A DNA stretch of 52,675 bases. Origin: Microvirga calopogonii. GTDB lineage: Bacteria; Pseudomonadota; Alphaproteobacteria; Rhizobiales; Beijerinckiaceae. The stretch spans positions 1 through 52,675 of the forward strand of contig NZ_QDGA01000033.1 in assembly GCF_003347665.1 (NCBI RefSeq), written 5' to 3'. Numbering within the stretch: position 1 is the stretch's first letter; every line of letters begins with the position of its first letter. Made by a program: the position numbers and the translations under genes. The notes beneath the pieces are model-generated. The model was not told where the DNA came from, did not search any database, and saw only the letters and a list, made by a program, of their open reading frames with translations. Shown piece by piece: positions 10,067 through 19,250 of the stretch.

Positions 10067-10620
10067 CGAGCCACCGAGTCCTCCTGCCTTCTTGGCATGC
10101 CCTGACCAACGGTTTGGGCGTGCTCGTCTTGAGGACCCGACATGTGGAATTGTCGGCAATGTCGCTCAGGGTAGAGACGGCATCCTCAAGTCTCGGGATG
10201 GGCAGCGCCAGCAGTGATCTATAAATGCCTCCAGTTGCCACCTCTTGGAAGTAAATCCAGACCCTGCTTTCGCCAGGAATATCGGACATTCCTAGAGGTC
10301 AAGGGATTGGCAGAGGATGACCCACAGCGGCCCTTCCGCATGCGCACTGTGGGATCCTTTTCATCAGCAATGATGTCGCTGACTTATACGCTAAGGGCAT
10401 AGTGTCCTGCCTGATACTTGGCGAACGCAGTATTGTGCATTGGTGGCTTATGCCTGCACAGGCACTCGGATTATTGCCTGATCCACGTCTCGTTCCGGGA
10501 TCTGGATCAGGCGGAGATTGCCCTTATACGGAAGCGAGCGTTCAACCCGCACAAGGAACCGATGCTGCCGCATCGTCACATCGGTTCAGGTCGAATGCGC
10601 CACGGCATACTTTCGCGATT
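10067..10620. other. Gene-free stretch between two catabolic blocks
   Basis: About 550 bases. Frames of up to 98 codons exist on both strands, but none resembles a known family or has a convincing ribosome-binding site. A possible terminator (stem CCCACAG/CTGTGGG, followed by ATCCTTTTC) lies near 10320-10360, which could end the tannase transcript. Confidence 0.4.
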
Positions 10621-11820
10621 TCAGTGCCGATCGATCCAGCCTGGTGCCAGGCGGACGTATTTGATGGCGCGTCGATGGAAGGTGTATGCCAGATGTAGTG
10701 CACCGTCCGGTCCCTGCACCATAGCTGGATACGAAAGCTCCTTGTTGCGACCATCGAGCGGGTTGTTCGAGAGGCAGGTTCCCGGCCCATCGTCGACGAT
10801 CCGCCGTTGCGGGAAGGTCTTGCCGCCGTCGGTCGACACGCACAGGGTGAGGGGAGCACGCGGCACGCCCCAAATGGCTGCAACCCCTCCAGCGGGGTCT
10901 GAGCGCCCGTCATCCTCCTCTCCGAGTTCGTCATAAAGGGACTCGCGCCGGGCGGGCGAATCCGTTGCCGAAACCGGGTTGCACAGCAGCGCCACACGGC
11001 CATCGGCAAGCCGGATGGCGACGATCGAGGAGTTGTTGTTCGGCACGTCCGTCGGCTCGGGCGTAGACCAACTGCGTCCGCCGTCGGTGCTCTCCGTCCG
11101 GTAGACGAAGTCCGCCTGCCGCCGCCGGAAGAAAGCCGCCATGCCACCATCGCCGAGCGGCACGATGGTCATATGCACGCAACCCACCGAGTTCGGGACC
11201 TCCGTGAGGGACCAGCTCTCGCCGCGATCCTGGCTGACGGCGACGGCAGCAGTGTCATGGCTGCCGGTCCAGCGCGCGCCGGGCAGGACCTTGCACAGGA
11301 AGAGCGGCAGCATCCACGCCCCGTCATCGCGGACGACCATGGATCCGCGCACGAAGCTGCCCTTGGGCAGATCCAGGGTACGCGACGGACCGGAACGTAC
11401 GCCGGCAGCCGTTTGCTCGATCGGGCGAAAGCGGACGACGCACTCCTCCTGGCGCCCACCCGGCTGGGCCGTGTGGAACAAGCCGACCGAGCCTGATTGC
11501 GGCTCGGCGAAGATGACGGGGTTCTGCTCCGAGCGCGTCTCGTCGTCCGAGACCTGGTCCGCGGCGCTCCATTGCGTGGCCCCGGGCGCCAGCGTGGAAA
11601 TGCGGATGAAGATGTCGGATCGGCCTTCCAGCGTGCCGGCAAACCAGGCACAGGCCAGCGAGCCGTCCGGCAGCCATTGAAGGAACGACGCGTGATTGTG
11701 GATCACCGGCGAAGGCAGGAACGCCTCTGCACGGTCGGGCTCGATCGGTTCCACGCGACCGGTCATACGCTCTGCAATGTTGTCTGGCGTCACGATGTCC
11801 TCCCATTGCGAATGTGGCAT
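10621..11820 (-). CDS. BNR-repeat sialidase/neuraminidase-like protein, cytoplasmic
   Basis: Six-bladed beta-propeller of the BNR/exo-alpha-sialidase family (about 399 residues). Asp-box repeats are visible as SQDRGESW, STDGGRSW and STDGGKTF. There is no signal peptide, so it probably acts inside the cell. ATG 11820 (MPHSQWED) is chosen because an in-frame TTG at 11850 lies inside an inverted repeat that looks like an operator. It is divergent from a Dpp-type ABC transporter and probably co-regulated with it. True sialidase activity is not certain: many bacterial BNR_2 proteins near sugar-acid genes act on other glycosides or are lyases. Confidence 0.85.
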   Translation of the reverse strand: MPHSQWEDIVTPDNIAERMTGRVEPIEPDRAEAFLPSPVIHNHASFLQWLPDGSLACAWFAGTLEGRSDIFIRISTLAPGATQWSAADQVSDDETRSEQNPVIFAEPQSGSVGLFHTAQPGGRQEECVVRFRPIEQTAAGVRSGPSRTLDLPKGSFVRGSMVVRDDGAWMLPLFLCKVLPGARWTGSHDTAAVAVSQDRGESWSLTEVPNSVGCVHMTIVPLGDGGMAAFFRRRQADFVYRTESTDGGRSWSTPEPTDVPNNNSSIVAIRLADGRVALLCNPVSATDSPARRESLYDELGEEDDGRSDPAGGVAAIWGVPRAPLTLCVSTDGGKTFPQRRIVDDGPGTCLSNNPLDGRNKELSYPAMVQGPDGALHLAYTFHRRAIKYVRLAPGWIDRH

Positions 11821-11843
11821 CGAAATGAACCAGTTTTCATAGC

Positions 11844-11858
11844 TTGTCAAGTTGACAA
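11844..11858. promoter_or_regulatory. Operator-like inverted repeat, site 1
   Basis: TTGTCAAGTTGACAA is a perfect 7-1-7 inverted repeat 24 bases upstream of the sialidase-like ATG. A second site of the same design lies at 11978-11994. Spacing fits a dimeric regulator, probably the FCD-type GntR protein encoded at 19327-20082. Confidence 0.6.
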
Positions 11859-11977
11859 ATGTCCCTCCACAATTCGCGGCACAGCTAATAAATCACTCAA
11901 ATACTTCAATAAATTCCAAAAATATAAGATCGACTCTCTTAATGAGAACATCGGAAAGAGCCGTCCCGGAATAATAT

Positions 11978-11994
11978 GTTGACAACTTGTAAAC
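11978..11994. promoter_or_regulatory. Operator-like inverted repeat, site 2
   Basis: GTTGACAACTTGTAAAC is an 8-1-8 inverted repeat with one mismatch, 95 bases upstream of the substrate-binding protein gene. It shares the TTGACAA half-site with site 1. Its TTGACA could also serve as a -35 box for the ABC operon, so binding there would block polymerase. The link to a given regulator is inference. Confidence 0.55.
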
Positions 11995-12088
11995 TCGCGG
12001 CGATATTGCGTGCAACGAAGGCTACCCCGTCACAAGGCCCACCAAAGGGCTGTGGGTCCGGTCGCGGGGCGACATAGGGAGGTAGGAA

Positions 12089-13594
12089 ATGATCCGTTCA
12101 ACTCTGCTGCTTGCCGCTGCGCTGACGGCTCTGCCGCTGGCGTCCGCTTACGCCCAGAAGGCCGGCGAGGTGACCGTTGTCCTCGGCGAGGACCTTGATC
12201 TGGTCGAGCCATGCATGGCAACACGGTCGAACATCGGCCGCGTCATCTTGCAGAACGTCAACGAGACCCTGACCCAGTACGATGTGAAGGGCGGCAAGGG
12301 CGTGCTGCCCCGGCTGGCCGAGTCATGGACCGACCAGGGCAATGGCACCTGGCGCTTCAATCTCCGCAAGGGCGTGAAGTTCTCCAACGGGACGGCCTTC
12401 GACGCCAATGACGTCAAGCACTCGGTCGAGCGCATGCTAAGCGACAAGATCACCTGCGAGTCTTCACGCTACTTCGGCGATACCAAGCTCAGCCTGAACG
12501 TCGTCGACGACAACACGATCGACGTCACCGCCACTCCGCCGCAGCCGATCCTGCCGCTGCTCATGTCGATCGTCACGATCGTGCCCGCCGAGACACCCTT
12601 GGCATTCGTTCGTGACCCGATCGGCACCGGCCCCTACAAGCTCACCCAGTGGAACCAGGGCCAGAACATCACGCTGGAAGCGCGCAGCGACTATTGGGGC
12701 CAGGCCCCCGCGGTGAAGAAGGCCACGTACGTGTTCCGTTCCGATCCTGCCGTTGCCGCCGCGATGGTCACCAAGGGCGAGGCCGATCTCGCCCCGTCGA
12801 TCTCGGCCGCCGATGCGACCGATGCCAAAAGCGACATCTCGTATCTGAACTCCGAGACCCTGTACCTGCGCATCGACAGCGCCGTGGCACCCATTAACGA
12901 CAAACGCGTCCGTGAGGCACTCAACCTCGCCATCGACCGCGGTGCCTTCATCGGATCCCTGCTACCGAAAGGAACCGTCGAGGCAGCCGCCATCGTGCCG
13001 CCAACGACGCTCGGCTGGAATCCCAACGTCAAGCCGTTCCCCTTCGATCCAGAAAGGGCCAAGAAGCTGCTCGCGGCCGCCAAGGCCGACGGCGTGCCGG
13101 TCGACACCAAGCTCTACCTGATCGGTCGCTCCAATCTCTTCCCCGGTGTCGTCGAGGTGGTCGAGGCGATCCAGCAACAGTTGCAGGACGTCGGGTTCAA
13201 CGTCGAGGTCCAGATGCTCGAGGTCGCGCAGATCGAGCAGATCTACAGCAAGCCCTTCAAGGAGGGCCGGCCGCCGCAGATGCTCGTGGTCCAGCACGAC
13301 AACTCGCGCGGCGACCCGGTGTTCTCGATGTTCTTCAAGTATGACAGCAAGGGGCGCCAATCGGGGATCTCCGACCCGAAGGCTGATGAGCTGATTGCCA
13401 AGGCGACGGCTGCGACCGGGCCGGAGCGGGCCAAGCTGTGGTCGGACCTGATCGCCTATGTCCATGACGACGTGGTCGCCGACGTCCTGCTGTTCCACAT
13501 GGTCAACTTCGCCCGGGTCGGCAAGCGGATCGCATTCACCCCGACGATTGCGACCAACTCCCAGCTCGAGCTCGCGGACATCACCTTCAAGTGA
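12089..13594 (+). CDS. ABC transporter substrate-binding protein, family 5 (DppA/OppA type)
   Basis: Periplasmic receptor of 501 residues. The signal peptide is MIRSTLLLAAALTALPLASA with cleavage near AYAQ. The body has the SBP_bac_5 pattern: PRLAESWT, TWRFNLRKGVKFSNGTAFDANDV, then IGTGPYKL. GAGG in GGAGGTAGGAA precedes the ATG. It is the first gene of a four-gene transporter operon (receptor, two permeases, fused ATPase). Family 5 receptors bind peptides, but many also bind oligosaccharides or sugar acids; the flanking sugar-acid genes favour the latter. A strong hairpin lies just after its stop codon. Confidence 0.92.
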   Translation: MIRSTLLLAAALTALPLASAYAQKAGEVTVVLGEDLDLVEPCMATRSNIGRVILQNVNETLTQYDVKGGKGVLPRLAESWTDQGNGTWRFNLRKGVKFSNGTAFDANDVKHSVERMLSDKITCESSRYFGDTKLSLNVVDDNTIDVTATPPQPILPLLMSIVTIVPAETPLAFVRDPIGTGPYKLTQWNQGQNITLEARSDYWGQAPAVKKATYVFRSDPAVAAAMVTKGEADLAPSISAADATDAKSDISYLNSETLYLRIDSAVAPINDKRVREALNLAIDRGAFIGSLLPKGTVEAAAIVPPTTLGWNPNVKPFPFDPERAKKLLAAAKADGVPVDTKLYLIGRSNLFPGVVEVVEAIQQQLQDVGFNVEVQMLEVAQIEQIYSKPFKEGRPPQMLVVQHDNSRGDPVFSMFFKYDSKGRQSGISDPKADELIAKATAATGPERAKLWSDLIAYVHDDVVADVLLFHMVNFARVGKRIAFTPTIATNSQLELADITFK

Positions 13595-13601
13595 GGCAAT
13601 C

Positions 13602-13625
13602 GCGGGAGGCGGTACCGCCTCCCGC
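13602..13625. promoter_or_regulatory. 24-bp perfect palindrome between receptor and permease genes
   Basis: Two 12-base arms, starting GCGGGAGGCGGT, meet with no spacer and begin 7 bases after the receptor stop codon. In RNA it would form a stable GC-rich hairpin. It is not followed by a T run, so it is more likely a 3' stabiliser or partial attenuator that keeps receptor mRNA more abundant than permease mRNA. Confidence 0.7.
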
Positions 13626-13662
13626 ATTCGCCGCCGGACATCGCCTGCCGTGGAGGAAAGCC

Positions 13663-14574
13663 GTGCCCCAATACGCTTCGCGCATCATCTCGAGCTTCTT
13701 CTCGCTCGCGCTCCTACTCGTCCTGGTCTTCTTCCTGTCCCGCCTGACAGGCGACCCGGCAGCTCTTTTCCTTCCGGTCGATGCCACGCCGGAAATGCTC
13801 AACCAGTTCCGCGAGCTGCACGGGCTCAATGATCCCATCATCGTGCAGTTCGGCCGCTATGTCTGGGATGTGCTGCACCTCGACTTCGGTGACAGCCTGC
13901 GTCAGGCGCGCCCGGCCATCGACATCGTCCTTCAGGCCTTCGTCTGGACACTCTGGCTGGCGATCACCACGATCGTTCTGGTCTCGATCGCCGCCATCGT
14001 CATCGGCTCGCTGGCCGCCTTCCGGCCCGGCGGCATCTTCGATCGGTTGGTCTCGCTGGTTTCCCTGATCGGCGCCTCGGCGCCCGATTTCTGGATCGCC
14101 GTCGTCGGCATCACCGTCTTTGCCATCGGCCTCGGATGGCTTCCGACGTCCGGCACCGGCACGGTGTGGCATTGGATCCTCCCGATCGCGGTCCTGTTCA
14201 TCCGGCCGTTCGGCCTCCTGCTCCAGGTCGTCCGTGGCTCGATGGTCCAGGCCTTCGGATCCGCCTACGTCAAGACGGCCCGTGCCAAGGGTGTCGGGAA
14301 CCGCTCGATCATCTTCGTTCATACGCTGCGCAATGCGATGCTGCCCGTCATCACGGTCATCGGCGACCAGGCGGCAGCGATGCTCAACGGCGCGGTCGTG
14401 GTCGAAACCATCTTCGGCTTCCCGGGCGTCGGCAAGCTGATGATCGACTCGATCCTGACGCGCGACTTCAACGTGATCCTTGCCGCGATCCTGGTCACCG
14501 CGCTGGCGATCTTCATCATGAACCTGCTGATCGACCTGGCCTATGCCCTGCTCGATCCCCGTATCAGGACCTGA
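13663..14574 (+). CDS. ABC transporter permease (DppB type)
   Basis: Inner-membrane permease of 303 residues with about six hydrophobic segments. The BPD_transp_1 coupling loop is visible near YVKTARAKGVGNRSIIFVHTLRNAMLPV, ahead of the family phrase VVETIFGFPGVGKL. A GTG at 13663 with GGAGGAAAG just upstream is the likely start. An in-frame GTG at 13591 would overlap the receptor stop and translate a hairpin, so it is rejected. The next permease starts three bases after the stop. Confidence 0.92.
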   Translation: MPQYASRIISSFFSLALLLVLVFFLSRLTGDPAALFLPVDATPEMLNQFRELHGLNDPIIVQFGRYVWDVLHLDFGDSLRQARPAIDIVLQAFVWTLWLAITTIVLVSIAAIVIGSLAAFRPGGIFDRLVSLVSLIGASAPDFWIAVVGITVFAIGLGWLPTSGTGTVWHWILPIAVLFIRPFGLLLQVVRGSMVQAFGSAYVKTARAKGVGNRSIIFVHTLRNAMLPVITVIGDQAAAMLNGAVVVETIFGFPGVGKLMIDSILTRDFNVILAAILVTALAIFIMNLLIDLAYALLDPRIRT

Positions 14575-14577
14575 CCC

Positions 14578-15510
14578 ATGACCGTCGCGACCCCCACCCC
14601 CGTGAATGTGGTCACAGCGCCCCAGCGCAGCCGCGCAAGCGTTGTCCTCGGCATGCTGTGGCGCGATAAGTTCGCCACCGTTGCGGTGATCTTCCTGCTG
14701 CTGGTGATCCTCTGTGCCATCTTCGGCCCGGCGTGGCTCGGCGACGCCGCCGTGAAGCAGAACCTGCGGGGCCGCAATGCGCCGCCCTTCTCGCTGCAAC
14801 AGGGCTGGCTCTTCGTCCTCGGCGCCGATGCTCTGGGACGGCCCCTGCTGGCCCGCATCGTCGTGGCCGCCCAGAACACCCTCGCGATCGCAGCCGGCGC
14901 CGTCGTCCTGTCGTCGATCCTCGGCGCGACCCTCGGGCTCATCGCCGGCTACGGCCCCAAGTGGGCAAGCACCCTGATCATGCGCATGGCCGACGTGATC
15001 ATGTCGTTTCCGTCACTGCTGCTGGCGGTCATCGTGCTCTACATGCTGAAGCCGTCGGTCGCGAACCTGATCCTCGTCCTGGCGATCACGCGCATCCCGA
15101 TCTACCTGCGGACGACGCGGGCCGAGGCGCTAGAGATCCGCGAGCGCATGTTCGTGCAGGCGGCGCAGGTGATGGGGGCGTCGTCCAGGCGGATCGTCTT
15201 CCGGCACATCCTGCCGATGATTGTCCCGACGCTGGTCACGATCGCGACGCTCGACTTCGCCTTCGTCATGCTGGCCGAAAGCGCGCTGTCCTTCCTGGGC
15301 ATCGGCATCCAACCGCCGGAAATCACCTGGGGCCTGATGGTCGCACAGGGCAGGCAGTATCTGGCCAATGCCTGGTGGCTCGCCTTCTGGCCCGGTCTTG
15401 CAATCATCCTGACCACACTGTCGCTGAACCTTCTGTCGGGCTGGCTGCGCATCGCGCTCGACCCCGCCCAGCGCTGGCGCCTTGAAATCGGAGGACGCAA
15501 GAATGGCTGA
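14578..15510 (+). CDS. ABC transporter permease (DppC type)
   Basis: Second inner-membrane permease of the family 5 transporter, 310 residues. An N-terminal OppC-like segment is followed by the permease domain with the EAA-like loop YLRTTRAEALEIRERMFVQAAQVMG and the conserved ESALSFLGIGIQPPEITWG. It heterodimerises with the upstream DppB-type subunit. Its 3' end overlaps the ATPase start by eight bases, consistent with translational coupling. Confidence 0.93.
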   Translation: MTVATPTPVNVVTAPQRSRASVVLGMLWRDKFATVAVIFLLLVILCAIFGPAWLGDAAVKQNLRGRNAPPFSLQQGWLFVLGADALGRPLLARIVVAAQNTLAIAAGAVVLSSILGATLGLIAGYGPKWASTLIMRMADVIMSFPSLLLAVIVLYMLKPSVANLILVLAITRIPIYLRTTRAEALEIRERMFVQAAQVMGASSRRIVFRHILPMIVPTLVTIATLDFAFVMLAESALSFLGIGIQPPEITWGLMVAQGRQYLANAWWLAFWPGLAIILTTLSLNLLSGWLRIALDPAQRWRLEIGGRKNG

Positions 15511-17125
15511 CCATCACCTGCTCGAGGTCAAGAACCTCTCCGTCCGGTTCCACACCGCCGCCGGCATCGTCGATGCGGTTCGGGGGATAAGCTGGCACCT
15601 GGACCGTGGCGAGACCCTGGCCATTCTCGGCGAAAGCGGTTCGGGCAAGTCGGTGTCCGCCTCGACCATCATGAACCTGCTCGACATGCCGCCGGCCGAG
15701 ATCGCATCGGGGGAGATCCTGTTCGATGGACGCGACCTGCTGACGCTGTCCGACGCGGAGCGCCGGGCCATCAACGGCAAGCGCATTGCCATGGTGTTCC
15801 AGGACCCGCTGAGCCATCTCAACCCGGTCTACACCGTCGGCTGGCAGTTGCGCGAGATCATGCGCGTCCATGGCGTCACGGCGCCCGAGGCCGCCTCGCG
15901 TGCCCTCGAGCTGATGCGCCGGGTCGGGATCCCCGAGCCGGAAGCGTCGATGGACAAGTATCCGCACCAGTTCTCGGGTGGCCAACGGCAGCGCATCATG
16001 ATCGCGATGGCGCTCGCCAACAAGCCCGACATCGTGATCGCCGACGAGCCGACCACGGCACTGGACGTGACGGTTCAGGCGGAGGTGCTCAGGCTGCTCG
16101 AGGAGCTCCAGGCCGAGATGGGCATGGGCGTTCTCCTCATCACGCATGATCTCGGCGTGGTTGCCGATGTCGCCGACCGGGTGGTGGTGATGAATGCCGG
16201 CGAGATCGTCGAGGCCGGAACCCCGAGCGAGATCTATCATCATGCCAAGCATCCCTACACGCGCAAGCTGATCGCCGCCGCACCCGGGCGCGGCGAAATG
16301 AAGGCGCCCGGCAGGGGCGGGACGCCCATTCTCAAGGTGGAGGACGCCTGCAAGACCTACGGCGATTACCACGCCCTGGCGAACGTGTCGTTCGAGCTGA
16401 TGAAGGGTGAAACCCTGGCCGTCGTCGGCGAGAGCGGATCGGGCAAGTCGACGGTCGCCAAGGCCATCCTCAGGCTGATCGATGCCGATTCCGGCAAGGC
16501 GCTGTGGAAGGGCAAGGACCTGTTCACCATGCCGCCGCGGGAGCTCTACGCGATGCGCCGCAAGATCCAGATGGTGTTCCAGGACCCGACGCAGTCGCTC
16601 AATCCACGCATGTCGATCTACCAGATCATCTCGGAGGCTTGGGTCATCCACCCGGAGATCCTTCCCAAGGCGCGGTGGCGTGAGCGCGTGGCCGAGCTGC
16701 TCGTACAGGTCGGTCTGCAACCCGAACATGCCGCGCGTTATCCCCACCAGTTCTCCGGAGGCCAGCGCCAGCGGATCGCGATCGCGCGGGCCCTCGCTTT
16801 GGAGCCCGAGATGATCATTGCCGACGAGGCGGTCTCGGCGCTCGACGTGTCCATCCAGGCGCAGGTCATCGCGCTGCTCGACAAGCTGAAGCGTGAGCTC
16901 GGCATCGCCTTCATCTTCATCGCCCACGACCTGCCGGTCGTCCGCGACTTCGCCGACCACGTGATGGTGATGGAGAAGGGCCGCGTCGTCGAGCAGGGGA
17001 CCGTGCGTGAGATCTTCGAGAACCCGCGCGAACCCTACACGCGCCGGCTTCTGGCGGCGGGCCTCGATCCTGACCCGGACGTCCAAAGGGCGCGCCGGAT
17101 TGCCGAGCAGGCGGTCGCTGTATGA
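15503..17125 (+). CDS. Fused dual ATP-binding protein of the Dpp-type ABC transporter (DppD-DppF)
   Basis: A single chain of 540 residues carrying both nucleotide-binding domains, which many operons encode separately. Each half has Walker A GESGSGKS (near residues 43 and 309), a signature FSGGQRQR, Walker B ending IADE, and an H-loop in THDL/AHDL. The oligopeptide-family C-terminal extension HPYTRKL closes the first half and EPYTRRL the second. GGAGG eight bases before ATG 15503 supports this start over an in-frame one at 15482. It couples ATP hydrolysis to import through the two upstream permeases. Confidence 0.94.
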   Translation: MADHHLLEVKNLSVRFHTAAGIVDAVRGISWHLDRGETLAILGESGSGKSVSASTIMNLLDMPPAEIASGEILFDGRDLLTLSDAERRAINGKRIAMVFQDPLSHLNPVYTVGWQLREIMRVHGVTAPEAASRALELMRRVGIPEPEASMDKYPHQFSGGQRQRIMIAMALANKPDIVIADEPTTALDVTVQAEVLRLLEELQAEMGMGVLLITHDLGVVADVADRVVVMNAGEIVEAGTPSEIYHHAKHPYTRKLIAAAPGRGEMKAPGRGGTPILKVEDACKTYGDYHALANVSFELMKGETLAVVGESGSGKSTVAKAILRLIDADSGKALWKGKDLFTMPPRELYAMRRKIQMVFQDPTQSLNPRMSIYQIISEAWVIHPEILPKARWRERVAELLVQVGLQPEHAARYPHQFSGGQRQRIAIARALALEPEMIIADEAVSALDVSIQAQVIALLDKLKRELGIAFIFIAHDLPVVRDFADHVMVMEKGRVVEQGTVREIFENPREPYTRRLLAAGLDPDPDVQRARRIAEQAVAV

Positions 17126-17189
17126 CCGCGTCATTCGCCAATGCGGTGTCGGCTCCCGCACCCGCATTCCAGAACTGAGGAGATAACCA

Positions 17190-18314
17190 ATGCCAGGTCT
17201 TGAGCAAGCCTTGGAAATGCAGCGTCCACCGATCGTCCGCTTCGGTGTCGGGCAGATCGAGACGCTCGCGGCGTGGGTCGCCGGTGTCGGCGTGAGGCGC
17301 TGCTTCGTTGTTGCCGACAGGATCAACGCGGCACGCCTTGACGTGCTCGGCTTGGAAAATCCGGGCGTGTTCGGCGACGTCAAGCCGGAACCGGACCTGC
17401 CCAACCTGGAGGCCGCGGTGGCAGCGGCCAAGGCGATGGACGCCGACGCGATCATCGGCTTCGGCGGCGGCAGCGCCATGGACCTGGCGAAGCTGGTCGC
17501 GGTCCTGGTGAGCAGCGACAAGGGCCTGCGCGATGTCTCCGGCCCGAATAGGGCACCCAAGCGCAGCGTCAAGCTGATCCAGATCCCGACGACGGCAGGC
17601 ACTGGAAGCGAGGTCGGGACCCGGGCCCTGATCACGGACCCAGAAACCATGAACAAGATCGCGACGGAGAGCGTCGAGATGCTGGCCGACATGGCGATCA
17701 TCGACCCTGCCCTGACCGTATCGGTCCCGCCCATGGTGACGGCCGCGACCGGCGTGGACGCCATGGCGCACTGCGTCGAGGCCTTCACGAGCAAGCGCGC
17801 CCACCCGATCATCGACGGCTATGCCCTGCGCGGCATCCAACTCGTCGGCCGCTACCTCAAGCGGGCGGTGGAGGATGGGCGCGACCTCGAGGCACGCGCC
17901 GGGCTGGCGTTGGCGGCCTTCTACGGCGGCATCTGCCTCGGCCCCGTCAACACGACCGCGGGCCATGCGCTCGCCTATCCGCTCGGAACCCGGCACAAGC
18001 TGGCACATGGCATCGCCAATGCCTTGATCTTCCCACACGTGCTCGCGGCGAATGCCCGTGCCGTGCCGGAGAAGACGGCGCTGGTCGGCGAAGCGCTCGG
18101 CTTCACCTGCGAGAGCCGGCAGGCGGTGTTCGGCGGCGCGAACGCGTTCTGCACCGGATTGGGCCTCGACATGGGGCTGCACAGCCACGGCATTCCGCGC
18201 TACGACCTGCCGGCCTGCGCCAGCGAAGCCCACCAGATCCGGCGGCTTCTCGACTTCAATCCAGTCGACCTGAAGGAGGCCGACATTCTGAATATCTACG
18301 AAGCCGCCTACTGA
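17190..18314 (+). CDS. Iron-containing alcohol dehydrogenase
   Basis: Group III metal-dependent NAD(P)-linked dehydrogenase of 374 residues. It has the nucleotide-binding GFGGGSAMDLAK, the PTTAGTGSE motif, and metal ligands in the family pattern: Asp and His in GVDAMAHCVEAF, then His in TAGHALAYPLG and in KLAHGIANAL. AGGAG precedes the ATG. It follows the transporter by 64 bases and probably oxidises or reduces a hydroxy or aldehyde intermediate of the imported compound. The substrate is unknown; a lactaldehyde-reductase-like or hydroxyacid role is possible. Confidence 0.92.
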   Translation: MPGLEQALEMQRPPIVRFGVGQIETLAAWVAGVGVRRCFVVADRINAARLDVLGLENPGVFGDVKPEPDLPNLEAAVAAAKAMDADAIIGFGGGSAMDLAKLVAVLVSSDKGLRDVSGPNRAPKRSVKLIQIPTTAGTGSEVGTRALITDPETMNKIATESVEMLADMAIIDPALTVSVPPMVTAATGVDAMAHCVEAFTSKRAHPIIDGYALRGIQLVGRYLKRAVEDGRDLEARAGLALAAFYGGICLGPVNTTAGHALAYPLGTRHKLAHGIANALIFPHVLAANARAVPEKTALVGEALGFTCESRQAVFGGANAFCTGLGLDMGLHSHGIPRYDLPACASEAHQIRRLLDFNPVDLKEADILNIYEAAY

Positions 18315-18342
18315 GGCATCGCCGAACATGGAGAACACGACA

Positions 18343-19239
18343 ATGGCCAAGGAAGCTTTCGTCGCGCTCGTCACCTGCTTCAATGACGACGAGACGATCA
18401 ACTATGACGCGACACGGGCCCAGGTGCGCCGCCAGGTCGAGGCGGGCAACAACATCATGTGTGCCGGGACGAACGGCGACTTCACGGCACTGACCTTCGA
18501 GGAGAAGGTCCGGCTGACTCGGGAAGTGGTCGATGAGGTCGGCGGCCAGGCGCGCGTCATCGTCAATGCCGGCATGCCGGCCACCTACGAGACGGTGCTG
18601 CTTGCCCGCGCCTTTCAGGACATCGGCGTCGACGGCATCGCGGTCATCACCCCGTTCTTCATCGCCTGCACGCAGGATGGCCTGATCCGCCACTTCTCGA
18701 CGGTCGCCGACAAGGTCACGACGCCCGTCTACCTCTATGACATTCCGGCCCGGACCCAGAACCATATCGAGCCCGCGACGGCGAAGACGCTCGCGGCCCA
18801 CGGCAACATCGCTGGGATTAAGGACTCAGGGGGAAGCCAGGAGACGCTGGAAGCCTACCTGGCGGTCGGGCGCGAGGCGCCAGGTTTCGACGTCTATTCC
18901 GGACCGGACCACTTGGTGCTGTGGTCACTGCAAAACGGGGCCCGCGGTTGCATCTCCGGGCTCGGCAATGTCATGCCCTGGGTGCTGGCCGGGATCGTTG
19001 CCGCCTTTAACAAGGGTGACATCGCTGAGGCAGAACGCCTGCAAGAGCGCTTCGGCGCGTTTCGCAAGGACCTCTACGCCCTGGGTTATCCGCCGGCGCT
19101 GGTCAAGCGGGCGCTTTACCTCATGGACAACTCGGTCGGAGCGAGCCGGCAGCCGGCGCTGCTGCCCGATCCCGTCCAGGATGCGCAGATCGCGGCTATC
19201 CTGGAGAAGCACGGGTTGATCACCAAGGCGGCCGCATAA
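18343..19239 (+). CDS. DapA-superfamily aldolase/synthase
   Basis: Class I (Schiff base) lyase of the dihydrodipicolinate synthase/N-acetylneuraminate lyase superfamily, about 298 residues. The catalytic Lys lies in GIKDSGG (residue 160 from this start) and the Tyr in YLYDIPARTQN. The substrate-binding loop reads GTNGDF rather than the DapA form GTTGE, and the neighbours include no other lysine-pathway gene, so a catabolic 2-oxo acid aldolase is more likely than lysine synthesis. GGAG lies nine bases before ATG 18343; ATG 18328 is also in frame. Confidence 0.88.
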   Translation: MAKEAFVALVTCFNDDETINYDATRAQVRRQVEAGNNIMCAGTNGDFTALTFEEKVRLTREVVDEVGGQARVIVNAGMPATYETVLLARAFQDIGVDGIAVITPFFIACTQDGLIRHFSTVADKVTTPVYLYDIPARTQNHIEPATAKTLAAHGNIAGIKDSGGSQETLEAYLAVGREAPGFDVYSGPDHLVLWSLQNGARGCISGLGNVMPWVLAGIVAAFNKGDIAEAERLQERFGAFRKDLYALGYPPALVKRALYLMDNSVGASRQPALLPDPVQDAQIAAILEKHGLITKAAA

Positions 19240-19250
19240 TCATGCGGGTT

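Noticed and set aside
11821..11850. TTG start for the sialidase-like protein
   Set aside because: It lies inside the perfect inverted repeat that looks like an operator, and GGAGGG upstream is too far (12 bases).
13591..13662. Upstream GTG start for the DppB-type permease
   Set aside because: It would overlap the receptor stop and translate the 24-bp palindrome; GTG 13663 has a much better ribosome-binding site.
15404..17812. An 802-codon open frame antisense to the ABC ATPase and iron dehydrogenase genes
   Set aside because: It is a by-product of GC-rich codon use on the opposite strand. The sense strand has complete Walker and dehydrogenase motifs; the antisense frame has Arg/Asp/His-rich low-complexity sequence and no family pattern.
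16917..18401. A 494-codon minus-strand frame over the iron dehydrogenase gene
   Set aside because: It is antisense to an enzyme with all metal-binding motifs and shows no recognisable domain.
18343..19239. Aldolase considered as N-acetylneuraminate lyase because a sialidase-like gene is nearby
   Set aside because: The substrate loop and the residues after the catalytic Tyr do not match the lyase pattern I know, and no N-acetylmannosamine kinase, epimerase or other sialic-acid gene is present.
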